Shown here piece after piece: positions 1-7,840 of a stretch of 26,603 bases of DNA. The stretch spans positions 1-26,603 of the forward strand of contig CAZXWD010000037.1 of NCBI GenBank assembly GCA_964644135.1. The letters are read 5' to 3'. The translations under genes were made by a program, and so were the position numbers. Every line of letters starts with the position of its first letter. Positions within the stretch are counted from its first letter, which is position 1. The DNA comes from CAZMOK01 sp964644135 (GTDB taxonomy: Bacteria > Bacteroidota > Bacteroidia > Bacteroidales > JAGOPY01). Below the pieces are notes generated by a model that was not told where the DNA came from, ran no database searches, and worked only from the letters and a program-made list of their open reading frames with translations.

Positions 1-836
1 GTTGCAGGGTCATTGGCGTGCGAAGCCCAGTCGATCTTGCCCCCTTCAACCATAATGAAGAACCCGTCTTCACTCTCAAGAATTTCTATAGCTTTTCCAG
101 TGAATTCAGATAAGCTGATATCCTCTGCTTCACTATCAATGGAATAGGGCATCGCAGCACTTTCATCAAGCTTTGGGGATACTGCAATGATTTTCTCGTC
201 CTTATTATTCAGTTTCCGGATGGCATCAGGAGTATTAACATAGACATAGCCTTTTTTCTTTGCAAGACCCGGGATATTCACTTCCATTCCTTCGATTGTC
301 CCTGTTGGTTCCCTGAAACCACCTCCTCCAAAGAAGTCGAAACCGCTGTTGGTAAGGTCCGCAGCAATTTCAAAATACATGTCACGCGAAGGCTGATGAG
401 CGTAAAAAACCGCCGGTGTTGCATGATCTATCGATACGCTGCTCAGGATTCCCACTTTCATACCATTCTTCTTTGCCTTTTCAGCTACAGTTTCATAGGC
501 TTCAACACCTTCGGGATCCATTGATATCCTTCCGATGTTGGTCTTATTTCCTGTTGCCATGGCGGTCCCTGCCGCTGCAGAACCAGTTATGAAACGGTTC
601 GCTGCATAAGTTGAGACAAATCCTGTTTCGGGAAAACCAGTAAAAGAAAGATTTTGTTCTTCTCCAGTCGCTTTCAGGTATGTCTCTGCAGCATTTACAT
701 GGGCCATCCCCATGCCATCGCCAATAAACAGAAAAATATACTTGACCTCCGGCCCTTCAGCTTGTTGTCCAGCACTATTGAAAGTAATGATGAACAGTGA
801 AAAAGCCAGGAACAGAACTTTGATAGCGTATTTCAT
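1..836 (-). CDS. Alkaline phosphatase, secreted (3' end outside window)
   Basis: PhoA-type metal-dependent phosphomonoesterase, probably periplasmic or surface-exposed, releasing phosphate from organic esters. 278 codons are visible from the ATG at 836; the C-terminus runs off the left edge. Residues 1-22 look like a signal peptide. By comparison with E. coli PhoA I see metal ligand Asp40 (IGDGMG), nucleophile Ser86 (TGSAAAGTAMATG), the SIDHATPA segment with Asp137, His138 and Thr140, the phosphate-binding Arg151 (AHQPSR), and the ligand block EGGKIDWASHAND with Glu264, Asp269 and His273. The residue before the nucleophile is Gly85, where PhoA has Asp101. A Bacteroidota -7 box lies 26 bases upstream of the start. 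The next gene upstream on the same strand ends 176 bases away and probably belongs to a separate transcript. The family call is secure; physiological substrate and phosphate regulation cannot be judged. Confidence 0.93.
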   Translation of the reverse strand, partial: MKYAIKVLFLAFSLFIITFNSAGQQAEGPEVKYIFLFIGDGMGMAHVNAAETYLKATGEEQNLSFTGFPETGFVSTYAANRFITGSAAAGTAMATGNKTNIGRISMDPEGVEAYETVAEKAKKNGMKVGILSSVSIDHATPAVFYAHQPSRDMYFEIAADLTNSGFDFFGGGGFREPTGTIEGMEVNIPGLAKKKGYVYVNTPDAIRKLNNKDEKIIAVSPKLDESAAMPYSIDSEAEDISLSEFTGKAIEILESEDGFFIMVEGGKIDWASHANDPA

Positions 837-861
837 AACGTTGCGATTTATAAATGAAAGG

Positions 862-869
862 CAAAATTA
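862..869 (-). promoter_or_regulatory. -7 box of the alkaline phosphatase promoter
   Basis: On the minus strand this reads TAATTTTG, a full match to the Bacteroidota -7 consensus TAnnTTTG, 25 bases before the ATG at 836. The nearest upstream TTG (893-895) is 23 bases away, longer than the usual 19-21, so the -33 element is uncertain. Confidence 0.45.
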
Positions 870-966
870 TTAAAACAGTCTCACAGTGATAGCAATAGCG
901 ATGTTATCTAACTGTAAAGTTATTAAAATGATGTGCTTAATTTATTGTAAATTAGTAGGTTATAGT

Positions 967-1006
967 GGGGGGGCTTCCAGATGTCTTCCAGATGTCTTCC
1001 AGATGT
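967..1006. repeat. G7 run followed by three perfect 11-bp tandem repeats
   Basis: Seven consecutive G (967-973) are followed directly by three identical copies of CTTCCAGATGT at 974-984, 985-995 and 996-1006. The array sits between the stop of the 592-residue T9SS protein and the alkaline phosphatase promoter. Both homopolymer and tandem array are slippage-prone. No function is evident. Confidence 0.9.
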
Positions 1007-1011
1007 CATCC

Positions 1012-2790
1012 CTACTCAACAACAACCTTCCGCACCACCCTGATATCATCCGAAAAAATACGAAGCAAATAAATACCCTTGCCCAAACCATTTAAATCCA
1101 TCCTCACCCTTCCTTCACCTGCCCCGTAAATATTTCCCCTCACCTTATTGCCAAGAATACTGTAAAGATCGACCCTGATATCACCTGCCATACTCTCATC
1201 CGTAAATTCAATATTTATTATTTCCCTCGCAGGATTTGGATAAATATTAACCTGCATATTGTAGTCTTCCTCTCCGATGCCGAAGCCCTGATCACAATAA
1301 ACAGGGTAGATCGCCTGGGTAAGCTTTATGTCCCATCCGTCCGGTTCATCGAAAGAATGCCAGGTTTCATCCGACCAGAGTTCATAAGCCGTGTTAGGGT
1401 CAACCTCACCCTCATCCGTGGAAATAAGAGCCAGTGTGTCGCCCTCAGTGGTGGGTAATACTAGTCCAAGATAAAACGGGCCATTAACTTCTACCGGAGG
1501 ATCAAAGAGAACGGATGTCATCTGCTCGTTTACCACATTGTCAAATATCTGCGATAGTGGAAGAGTGGCTGTTCCGAGCTCTGTGCCCGGAAGCCCCCCT
1601 GCCCCGTCGTTATCCCAGACCATGAACTCAATATCAGGATCCTGGCCGGAGGCAGCCGAAACATAGGCAAACTCAAAGAGCCCTTCATACACAACCTTCA
1701 TCTCCCTCGGCGGCTCAAAATAATCGGCTTTTGCCAGGTCACCGTAGGAATTGTTTCCACAAACATATCCGAAATCAGGTGGAGATACAGTGAATATGGT
1801 CGGGGTACCGGGGAACGGATAATTCAGCGTATCACATTCCGGAATGAATTCTTCCTCAAGTTCGATATTGTAGGTAACGGTCTGACCGTCCTGTAAGTCC
1901 ACAAATCCGCTGTGCGTTTCATATCCTGTGGCTGAAACAGTAATATTGATCAGCCCTGATGGCACTCCTTCAAGAGCATAATTCCCATCGGTATCTGTTG
2001 TGCTCTCCACAAATCCGGAAGCCGACACGACAGCTCCGCTGACGGGCAAACCGGTTTCCATATCGGTGACCTCTCCGGTTATTGTACCTGTGTAAGTGAA
2101 AGAGCTGGGGTTGATAAGTAATTTGACAAAATCAATTGCATATCCATCGCCGGCACCTGTAGTTAGGTCGTCGAAAAGTATGGCAAGGCTGTCGGAACTG
2201 ATCAACGGCAACTGGTTTTGAGGTATTGAAATATTGATCAGCTTACCGATAGGGCCTGTCTGTACCAGTGTATTTATTTGCCTGGCAACATACGGCGCCT
2301 GCACGCCGTTGATCGTCACAAAATAGTTTGTCCCCCATACAGGTGCCTGGAAATCATCCACAAATATCTGAAGGGCCGCTGAAGTAACAGCAACACCACC
2401 CAGGTCATATTTCAGGACTATCGGCCTCGGCAGGTTCTCCGGCCTTGATGTGCCATTTGTATATCCGTCCTGCCCCGATGGCGGATTGCCGTCATAGCTG
2501 GTAACAACCATGATCCTGTCAGTTCCCTCATGATCATCAGGGCCTACAGAAAAAGGATAGGAATGAGGTGGTGTGGAAGCACCTGTAAAAGGATCAAAAT
2601 TGGTTGGCCATCCAAACCCCAGGTTATCAATATCCCCTGCCCTGACCATTACATCAGCTTCAGGGGTGTTGAACAGGATCACTTCCTGATCCTCCCAGTC
2701 ACCATTTATATCATCACGACCATTCTGTGAATATCCCGGTTGGAATAAAAAAAACAGAACAAATAAAAAAATCAGATTGCCGGCTTTCAT
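1012..2790 (-). CDS. Secreted T9SS type A cargo protein with carboxypeptidase-regulatory-like domain
   Basis: 592 residues. Residues 1-22 form a signal peptide ending GYSQ. Residues 23-230 are a domain I do not recognise by name, rich in Asp, Gly and Pro. Residues 236-315 are a carboxypeptidase-regulatory-like (transthyretin-fold) domain, with the typical GxVTDxxTGxPVxGAxVxxxG start and DTDGNYALEGVPSG core. Residues 320-498 form a beta-rich region with a WDNDGAGGLPGTELG motif seen in exported Bacteroidota proteins. Residues 514-592 are a T9SS type A sorting domain (NIYPNPA start; GIYLLRI near the end; terminal VRKVVVE). The protein is therefore probably exported through the outer membrane and attached to the surface or released. 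No catalytic motif is visible, so an adhesive or binding role is only a guess. It diverges from the amylase gene across a 192-base gap. Confidence 0.9.
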   Translation of the reverse strand: MKAGNLIFLFVLFFLFQPGYSQNGRDDINGDWEDQEVILFNTPEADVMVRAGDIDNLGFGWPTNFDPFTGASTPPHSYPFSVGPDDHEGTDRIMVVTSYDGNPPSGQDGYTNGTSRPENLPRPIVLKYDLGGVAVTSAALQIFVDDFQAPVWGTNYFVTINGVQAPYVARQINTLVQTGPIGKLINISIPQNQLPLISSDSLAILFDDLTTGAGDGYAIDFVKLLINPSSFTYTGTITGEVTDMETGLPVSGAVVSASGFVESTTDTDGNYALEGVPSGLINITVSATGYETHSGFVDLQDGQTVTYNIELEEEFIPECDTLNYPFPGTPTIFTVSPPDFGYVCGNNSYGDLAKADYFEPPREMKVVYEGLFEFAYVSAASGQDPDIEFMVWDNDGAGGLPGTELGTATLPLSQIFDNVVNEQMTSVLFDPPVEVNGPFYLGLVLPTTEGDTLALISTDEGEVDPNTAYELWSDETWHSFDEPDGWDIKLTQAIYPVYCDQGFGIGEEDYNMQVNIYPNPAREIINIEFTDESMAGDIRVDLYSILGNKVRGNIYGAGEGRVRMDLNGLGKGIYLLRIFSDDIRVVRKVVVE

Positions 2791-2917
2791 AAAAATTGGT
2801 TTTTGGAATTATTGATCAATGTTTTCTACTGTTAAAATTACCATATTTAGAAATAATATCGACAAAATACTCCATTTTATTGATATTACAATGATAAGCA
2901 TATCCTGCGAGCCGGCA

Positions 2918-2950
2918 TTTCAATACATCATTTTCTTATTTCTAAATTTG
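2918..2950 (+). promoter_or_regulatory. Candidate promoter of the alpha-amylase gene
   Basis: TAAATTTG at 2943-2950 matches the -7 consensus fully. TTTC at 2918-2921 is one mismatch from the -33 TTTG, with a 21-base spacer. It would give a leader of about 25 bases before the ATG at 2983. Confidence 0.45.
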
Positions 2951-2982
2951 CAGCTCATAACTTACAAAATAGACTACTTAAT

Positions 2983-5478
2983 ATGAAACCAAAAGGATTT
3001 TTTCTGATTACCATCCTCCTTCTAATCTTTTTGAATAGTTCTATCGCGCAAAGTTTTATGTTGCAGGGCTGGTACTGGGATTATCCCAAAACTACCGGTG
3101 GCAATAACTGGGCTGATTCCCTTGGTCTCAGGGCCAAAGAATTGTCTGATGCCGGGTTCACCCAAATCTGGCTCCCACCGCTTCCTAAAGCCAGCTTCGG
3201 CAACAACAGCAATGGATATGACCCCTACGACCTGTTTGATTATGGGGAATATGACGGTGTTACGGGATTTGGCTCAAGATCCGGCCTTGACAGCCTTATA
3301 AATGTGCTTGATTCTTTCGGAATGGAGGCAGTGGCCGATATGATCTATAATCACCGTGACGGGGGCGATCCCGAAGAAAACCCCGCAGTAGAGGATTATG
3401 TGGAGAACCTCTCTTACACCACTATTGATAATGGTGGCAACCCCTACCCTTACGACCGGTATTTCTGTATCCTGCCGCTTGGTGGCACATCGGGCAATGG
3501 AGCAGGGGATTACTATTTCAAGATCAGCTCAGCATCAGGACATCCAAATTTCAATAACTGGGAATACAAAGTTTATATGGAAACCAATACCGTGGGCTGG
3601 CAAAACATGAGCGATCTTATTGAATTTGAACCAAACGGTGGAGGTGATTGCACCCAGCCAAACAATGATATTTTCCTGGGAAGAAATATGAATGCATGGA
3701 TTGATGATCCCAGCAACTGCCGGACTGATGAATTCCATCTCAATCTGTCTGCCTCCGACTTTAACTCCTCGGGCGATACCCTCTTTATCTACTTCGGAAA
3801 GAGAAATAACGATTATTCTGATATGCGGATTTATGAGCTGTGGGCGCCCGCGGGCAATATTGTTGACCAGATTGTTTACTATACCTGGACCGACTTTACA
3901 GGTGTACCCAGCGGACAGGGCCTCATGGACTGGAACAATTTCAAGCCTAATAACGACAATACCACAACCCTTTCTGGTGACTGGGATTATCCTTTTTTCT
4001 TCTATGATTACGACCAGTACCAGGACGATACCAAACAGAAGCTCATCGACTGGACCCAATGGAACTGGGAAGATATAGGCATCAGGGGGATGCGGATGGA
4101 TGCCATCAAGCATTTCACCCCTGAATTTGTAGGCGACCTGCTGGATTCGCTGCATGCCTCGGGAATGGACCCGTCAATGGTGGTAGGCGAATGGTACAGT
4201 GATAACACGGGTGAATTATCAGGATGGATCAGCGATGTTTACAGCTATATGGATGCCTCCACCCAGAGTGCCATCCACCCAAAGATATTTGATTTCTCAC
4301 TCCGTGAAAACCTTAGGAAGGCCTGCGACGACGGCACCTTCGATGTCAGGAATGTTTTCCTGGGAAGCCTGGCTGATGTGGAAGGTTTATCGGGGTTCAA
4401 TATAGTGACTTTTGTAAACAACCACGATTTCAGGGACAACAGCGGTTTTGCCTCACTTATCCATAATGACCCTGAACTGGCTTATGCCTATATCTTACTG
4501 AATAATCAGCTCGGCGTGCCAACCGTGTTCTACCCTGATTATTTCGGTTATCCCCAGGATCCGGTGAAATACCCCTATCATCCTACAGGCCTTGATCCCC
4601 TAAAGGATGAGATCGATAAAATGATGCTTATCCATCAAACCTATATTTATGGCGCATCGTCCCGGGACTACCTGAACAGGTCCTCAACTCCTTATTCCGG
4701 CAGCTATTACTCCGGATCGGCCGATAAAAGCCTGATCTTCCAGCTCAGTGGCAGTACGGCCGGAAAAGAGGTGGTGATAGCCATTAACTTCTCGTCCAGC
4801 ATTCTAAAAGCAGACCACGGGATCAATCTCGTCAACGGACTTGGAACAGGCAGCGAATTGTACGATATAGCAGGCAACTCCGCCTTCCCTTATGCAGTTG
4901 TAAGCGGATCGGGCCAGATCTACATTGAACTGCCCCCAAAAAGCTGGTCGGTGTGGGTTCAGGGCAACCCCTTACCCCCATTGGCTCCCGGGTCACTGGA
5001 AGTAACCTATGCCTCCGGGGATTCCATAGGCCTGGAATGGAAAGATCAGTCGCCTAATGAATATGGTTTTGTAATTGAACGTAAAGCAGGCTCAGGAGGC
5101 ACCTGGGCTTCAATCGATACAGTTGCAACTGATGCCATTACATATGCCGACACATCCCAGACAACCGATGGGACCATATACCACTACAGAGTATACAGCT
5201 ACAACACCTCGGGAAATTCAGGGCACAGCAACGAGGCAACCTCGCAGAATAAGAAGGTCTGGCTTGGATTCTCTGAAGACTGGGCTGATCCTTTTAACTG
5301 GGCAGGCTATCATCTCCCTGCTTCGTTTGATCATGTATTGATCCCTGCCAATACTGATGGTGGAAATTTCCCACATCAAAATTCAGGTGGTAACACCTCA
5401 GTGAAAGCCATCACAGTTGAAGGCGGCGCTTCATGGACCCTTCCTTCGGGGATACAGGTGGAGGTTACAGGTAATTAA
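2983..5478 (+). CDS. Secreted GH13 alpha-amylase with FN3 and novel-looking C-terminal domain
   Basis: 831 residues. It should hydrolyse alpha-1,4-glucans such as starch or glycogen outside the cell. Residues 1-22 are a signal peptide. The GH13 barrel shows region I DMIYNH (119-124), region II GMRMDAIKH with nucleophile Asp373, region III VVGEW with acid/base Glu403, and region IV FVNNHD with Asp482. The span from His124 to Asp373 is about 249 residues, roughly twice that of compact amylases, so domain B carries a large beta-rich insertion (about 140-300). Barrel and C-terminal beta domain run to about 660, an FN3 domain covers 666-755, and residues 758-831 (WLGF...GN) form a domain also found at the C-terminus of the C25 protease at 9811-12981. 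There is no type A T9SS tail. No sus-type transporter genes are nearby, so this is not an obvious polysaccharide utilisation locus. Confidence 0.93.
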   Translation: MKPKGFFLITILLLIFLNSSIAQSFMLQGWYWDYPKTTGGNNWADSLGLRAKELSDAGFTQIWLPPLPKASFGNNSNGYDPYDLFDYGEYDGVTGFGSRSGLDSLINVLDSFGMEAVADMIYNHRDGGDPEENPAVEDYVENLSYTTIDNGGNPYPYDRYFCILPLGGTSGNGAGDYYFKISSASGHPNFNNWEYKVYMETNTVGWQNMSDLIEFEPNGGGDCTQPNNDIFLGRNMNAWIDDPSNCRTDEFHLNLSASDFNSSGDTLFIYFGKRNNDYSDMRIYELWAPAGNIVDQIVYYTWTDFTGVPSGQGLMDWNNFKPNNDNTTTLSGDWDYPFFFYDYDQYQDDTKQKLIDWTQWNWEDIGIRGMRMDAIKHFTPEFVGDLLDSLHASGMDPSMVVGEWYSDNTGELSGWISDVYSYMDASTQSAIHPKIFDFSLRENLRKACDDGTFDVRNVFLGSLADVEGLSGFNIVTFVNNHDFRDNSGFASLIHNDPELAYAYILLNNQLGVPTVFYPDYFGYPQDPVKYPYHPTGLDPLKDEIDKMMLIHQTYIYGASSRDYLNRSSTPYSGSYYSGSADKSLIFQLSGSTAGKEVVIAINFSSSILKADHGINLVNGLGTGSELYDIAGNSAFPYAVVSGSGQIYIELPPKSWSVWVQGNPLPPLAPGSLEVTYASGDSIGLEWKDQSPNEYGFVIERKAGSGGTWASIDTVATDAITYADTSQTTDGTIYHYRVYSYNTSGNSGHSNEATSQNKKVWLGFSEDWADPFNWAGYHLPASFDHVLIPANTDGGNFPHQNSGGNTSVKAITVEGGASWTLPSGIQVEVTGN

Positions 5479-5485
5479 AGCTACA

Positions 5486-5519
5486 GGGACGATGTCCCTA
5501 AAAAAATGGGACATCGTCC
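5486..5519. repeat. 35-bp palindromic element, copy 1
   Basis: Left arm GGGACGATGTCCC (5486-5498), 9-base spacer TAAAAAAAT (5499-5507), right arm GGGACATCGTCC (5508-5519). The arms pair over 12 bp, and each arm is also a mini-palindrome (GGGAC NNN GTCCC). It lies eight bases after the amylase stop and just before the -7 box of the next gene, so it may end amylase transcription or affect the downstream promoter. The T-run after a stem exists only on the minus-strand reading, so plus-strand intrinsic termination is not assured. Confidence 0.85.
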
Positions 5520-5530
5520 ATGATAACCAT

Positions 5531-5538
5531 TATATTTG
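5531..5538 (+). promoter_or_regulatory. -7 box upstream of the CBS-domain membrane protein
   Basis: TATATTTG is a full match to TAnnTTTG. The ATG at 5549 follows only 10 bases later, so a transcript started here would be almost leaderless. No TTTG is seen at the expected -33 distance; that position falls in the right arm of the palindromic element. Confidence 0.4.
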
Positions 5539-5548
5539 TCGTTAGATA

Positions 5549-6604
5549 ATGACCCTGCTGATAACATATCTTCTGATCGCTCTCCTCTTCTCCTTTCTCT
5601 GCTCAGTGATGGAAGCAGTGATCCTCAGCGTAACGCCTTCTTACATTACAAAAAAGATCAACGAACACAAGGAACATGCTGTATGGCTCAAAAAATACAA
5701 GGATAATATCGACAGACCACTTGCAGCCATATTAACACTCAATACCTTTGCCCATACCATAGGGGCAGCAGGTGTTGGTGCACAGGCCCAGATCATCTGG
5801 GGGAATGAATACCTTTCGCTGATCTCTGCCGTGCTTACCATTATCATCCTGATCTTCTCTGAGATAATCCCGAAAACCATTGGTGCCAATTACTGGATGA
5901 GCCTTACCCGGTTTACGGTATTTATGCTGCGTGTCCTTATGACCATACTTTATCCTTTCGTGATCATCAGCCAGCTCATCACCAGACTTTTCAATATCAG
6001 GGAGAGAAAAAGCGTTCTCAGCCGCGCCGACTTTTCCGCTATGGCAGAACTGGCCCTTGAAGAAGGTATCTTCAGGAAAGATGAATCGAAGATCATCCAG
6101 AACATTGCCCGCTTCGACAGGCTGAAGGCAAAGGACATCATGACTCCCCGGACGGTGATATTTGCCGCCCCGGAGCTAATGACAGCAGGGAAATTTTATC
6201 ATTCCCATCCTGAGATACGCTTCTCCAGGATACCACTCTACAAGGAATCGCTCGACAATATCACCGGTTTTATCCTGAAGGACGAGCTTCTTATCAAAAT
6301 AATAGAAGACTCAAAAGATAAGCCGCTTAAATCCTTCGCAAGGGAACTTCCGGTTGTATATGTTAACCTGCCAATTCCCGACCTTTACAATGCTCTTGCC
6401 GACCGCAACGAGCACATCGCACTGGTTGTTGATGAATACGGGGGAACCTCGGGCATTGTCACGCTGGAAGATGTCATCGAAACGATACTTGGCCTAGAAA
6501 TAGTTGATGAACTGGATAACATTGAAGACCTCCGCAAAGCAGCCAGGGAGAAGTGGGAAGTGAGGGCAGGAAGAATGGGTATTGACGTAAGCGAACTGGG
6601 ATAG
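5549..6604 (+). CDS. CNNM/CorC-family membrane protein (DUF21 plus CBS pair)
   Basis: 351 residues, inner membrane. The N-terminal DUF21/CNNM transmembrane domain (about 1-150) has three to four hydrophobic helices and the family marks SVMEA (19-23), TLNTFAHT (63-70) and FSEIIPKTIG (103-112). A cytoplasmic CBS pair follows (about 190-320), beginning AKDIMTPR and ending with the CorC signature DEYGGTSGIVTLEDVIETILG. CNNM/CorC proteins are linked to Mg2+ or other cation transport, and CBS pairs usually bind adenine nucleotides. The usual C-terminal CorC_HlyC domain is missing: only about 30 residues follow the CBS pair. The gene is flanked on both sides by the same palindromic element and converges with the uracil-DNA glycosylase gene. 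Transport substrate is not predictable from sequence. Confidence 0.88.
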   Translation: MTLLITYLLIALLFSFLCSVMEAVILSVTPSYITKKINEHKEHAVWLKKYKDNIDRPLAAILTLNTFAHTIGAAGVGAQAQIIWGNEYLSLISAVLTIIILIFSEIIPKTIGANYWMSLTRFTVFMLRVLMTILYPFVIISQLITRLFNIRERKSVLSRADFSAMAELALEEGIFRKDESKIIQNIARFDRLKAKDIMTPRTVIFAAPELMTAGKFYHSHPEIRFSRIPLYKESLDNITGFILKDELLIKIIEDSKDKPLKSFARELPVVYVNLPIPDLYNALADRNEHIALVVDEYGGTSGIVTLEDVIETILGLEIVDELDNIEDLRKAAREKWEVRAGRMGIDVSELG

Positions 6605-6606
6605 TC

Positions 6607-6644
6607 AGAGGGACGATGTCCCTCTTTTTTTGGGACATCGTCCC
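6607..6644 (+). terminator. Palindromic element copy 2, acting as terminator between convergent genes
   Basis: GGGACGATGTCCC (6610-6622), 9-base spacer TCTTTTTTT, GGGACATCGTCCC (6632-6644): a perfect 13-bp inverted repeat. On the plus strand an 8-bp stem (AGAGGGAC 6607-6614 with GTCCCTCT 6618-6625) is followed by seven T (6625-6631), a good intrinsic terminator for the CBS gene. The right arm touches the first base of the glycosylase stop triplet (6644-6646), so the full hairpin may serve both convergent genes. Confidence 0.75.
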
Positions 6645-7240
6645 TAGACATATTCACAATAATGCCCCGAATCAACGAGTTCCCGGTACTTCCTCACTAC
6701 CGACTTAAAATCCTCCCAGGCAGGCTTCTTCATGGAAGGATTCCTTAAAAGTGCTGCCGGATGATAGGTTGGCATCATCAGTCTTGACTTAAAATACTGC
6801 CAGGAACCCCTTTCCTTGGTTATTTTTGGTTCCCCGCCTTTAAGTCCTTTCAAAGCGGTAGCCCCCATGGCCACAATAATGACCGGATCGATGAGCTCAA
6901 TCTGTTGCTCCAGGTATGGCAGGCAGGCTGCCATCTCCTCCTTCTCCGGCTTTCGGTTGCCCGGCGGACGGCACTTAACAATATTGCTTATGAATACATG
7001 CTCATCCCGGCTGAAGTTGCACGCCGTAAGGATCTTGTCAATCAACTTCCCTGCTTTTCCTATAAATGCTACACCTTCACGGTCTTCATCAGCCCCGGGA
7101 GCTTCTCCTATAAGCATTATCCTGGCTGACGGGTTACCGCTGCCAAAAACCGGCTGGTTCCTTGAAGCATGCAAAGGGCATTTTTTGCAATTCCTGACTT
7201 CCTCTCTGAGCTCTTCGAAACGGTAGGATAATTCATCCAT
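6644..7240 (-). CDS. Uracil-DNA glycosylase, family 4 (Fe-S cluster type)
   Basis: 198 residues. It removes uracil from DNA to start base excision repair. Cys18, Cys21, Cys90 and Cys106 have the same spacing as the four [4Fe-4S] ligands of the Thermus family 4 enzyme. Active-site motif GEAPGADED (45-53) is followed by GVAFIGKAGKLID, then NIVKCRPPGNRKP (86-98) and the C-terminal PTYHPAALLR with His160. Length is normal for the family. The start at 7240 (MDELSYRFEELREEVRNCKKC) places the first cysteine pair where expected. It stands alone on the minus strand, convergent with the CBS gene. No clear promoter is visible in its 230-base upstream region, which also contains nothing else I can support. 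Confidence 0.93.
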   Translation of the reverse strand: MDELSYRFEELREEVRNCKKCPLHASRNQPVFGSGNPSARIMLIGEAPGADEDREGVAFIGKAGKLIDKILTACNFSRDEHVFISNIVKCRPPGNRKPEKEEMAACLPYLEQQIELIDPVIIVAMGATALKGLKGGEPKITKERGSWQYFKSRLMMPTYHPAALLRNPSMKKPAWEDFKSVVRKYRELVDSGHYCEYV

Positions 7241-7470
7241 AAAAAAATATTACAGATACAAAGATCAACAATATGAATATCAAGAAGACATTCTTATAAT
7301 GTGATATATATCATAAGTCAACAGCGTGATTCGCTCCTCAAAAAAATAGTCCACAGGTTAGTTCTCAGGCAATAAAATATCAGTTTTCCGGAAGCACTGA
7401 GGTTTCCGGTAATGACAAATTTCCTCTGTAGAAAAGTTAAAATTGTGCTGGATCCCTGATACAGTCAGGT

Positions 7471-7761
7471 TCAGAACCCATTCTGGGATCCCCAAAATGC
7501 GAAACCCACCCCTATGATCACAGCGATGATGAAGTAGATCACAAATGCTATCAGCATGAAGATTAGGCTGGCTTTTGCCCAGTTCGCCTTACTGGTGTTA
7601 GTGTTGCCGAAACCCCATACAAATAACATAATAATGTTCACAATGGGGATGGCCATAATTATGAATGTAATGATCCAGTCACCAAGGGTGACAGGCGGAG
7701 GATTTTGTGGTTGCTGTGGTTGCTGAACATTCTGTCCGGCAGGCTGATTAACATTTTCCAT
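7471..7761 (-). CDS. Small membrane protein, two predicted helices, Pro/Gln-rich N-terminus
   Basis: 96 residues from the ATG at 7761. A longer in-frame start at 7860 exists but would place a candidate promoter inside the coding region and add 33 residues with no family-like features, so I prefer the inner start. Residues 2-25 are rich in Gln, Asn and Pro (QPAGQNVQQPQQPQNPPP). A first membrane segment follows (about 28-48: ITFIIMAIPIVNIIMLFVW), then a polar loop FGNTNTSKANWAKASL, then a second membrane segment (about 65-88). The pattern resembles small conserved inner-membrane proteins of Bacteroidota with a GNTN...KxNxxxA loop, but I know no function. It has no operon partner. Confidence 0.75.
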   Translation of the reverse strand: MENVNQPAGQNVQQPQQPQNPPPVTLGDWIITFIIMAIPIVNIIMLFVWGFGNTNTSKANWAKASLIFMLIAFVIYFIIAVIIGVGFAFWGSQNGF

Positions 7762-7808
7762 AAAAATAATTTTTTGATAATTATAAGAACCTGGGTACTT
7801 TAGAGTGT

Positions 7809-7840
7809 TAAATATAATAGAAATCCGTTGATAAGACAAG
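7809..7840 (-). promoter_or_regulatory. Candidate promoter of the small membrane protein
   Basis: On the minus strand: CTTG (7837-7840), a 20-base spacer, then TATATTTA (7809-7816), one mismatch from TAnnTTTG. It lies 47 bases before the ATG at 7761 and supports that start over the one at 7860. Confidence 0.35.

Noticed and set aside
886..1095. 69-codon plus-strand open frame across the 11-bp repeats
   Set aside because: Overlaps the end of the T9SS protein gene and repeats itself only because of the tandem array; no start signal.
3535..4155. 206-codon minus-strand open frame inside the amylase gene
   Set aside because: Lies opposite conserved GH13 catalytic codons; no signal peptide, motif or upstream promoter. 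A codon-bias shadow.
5549..6644. Element-gene-element cassette as an insertion sequence or transposon
   Set aside because: The enclosed gene is a membrane protein, not a transposase, and no target-site duplication is seen; kept only as a structural observation.
7388..7409. CCGGAA/TTCCGG hairpin between the small membrane protein and the glycosylase
   Set aside because: Only six base pairs, no T-run on either side; not supportable as a terminator.
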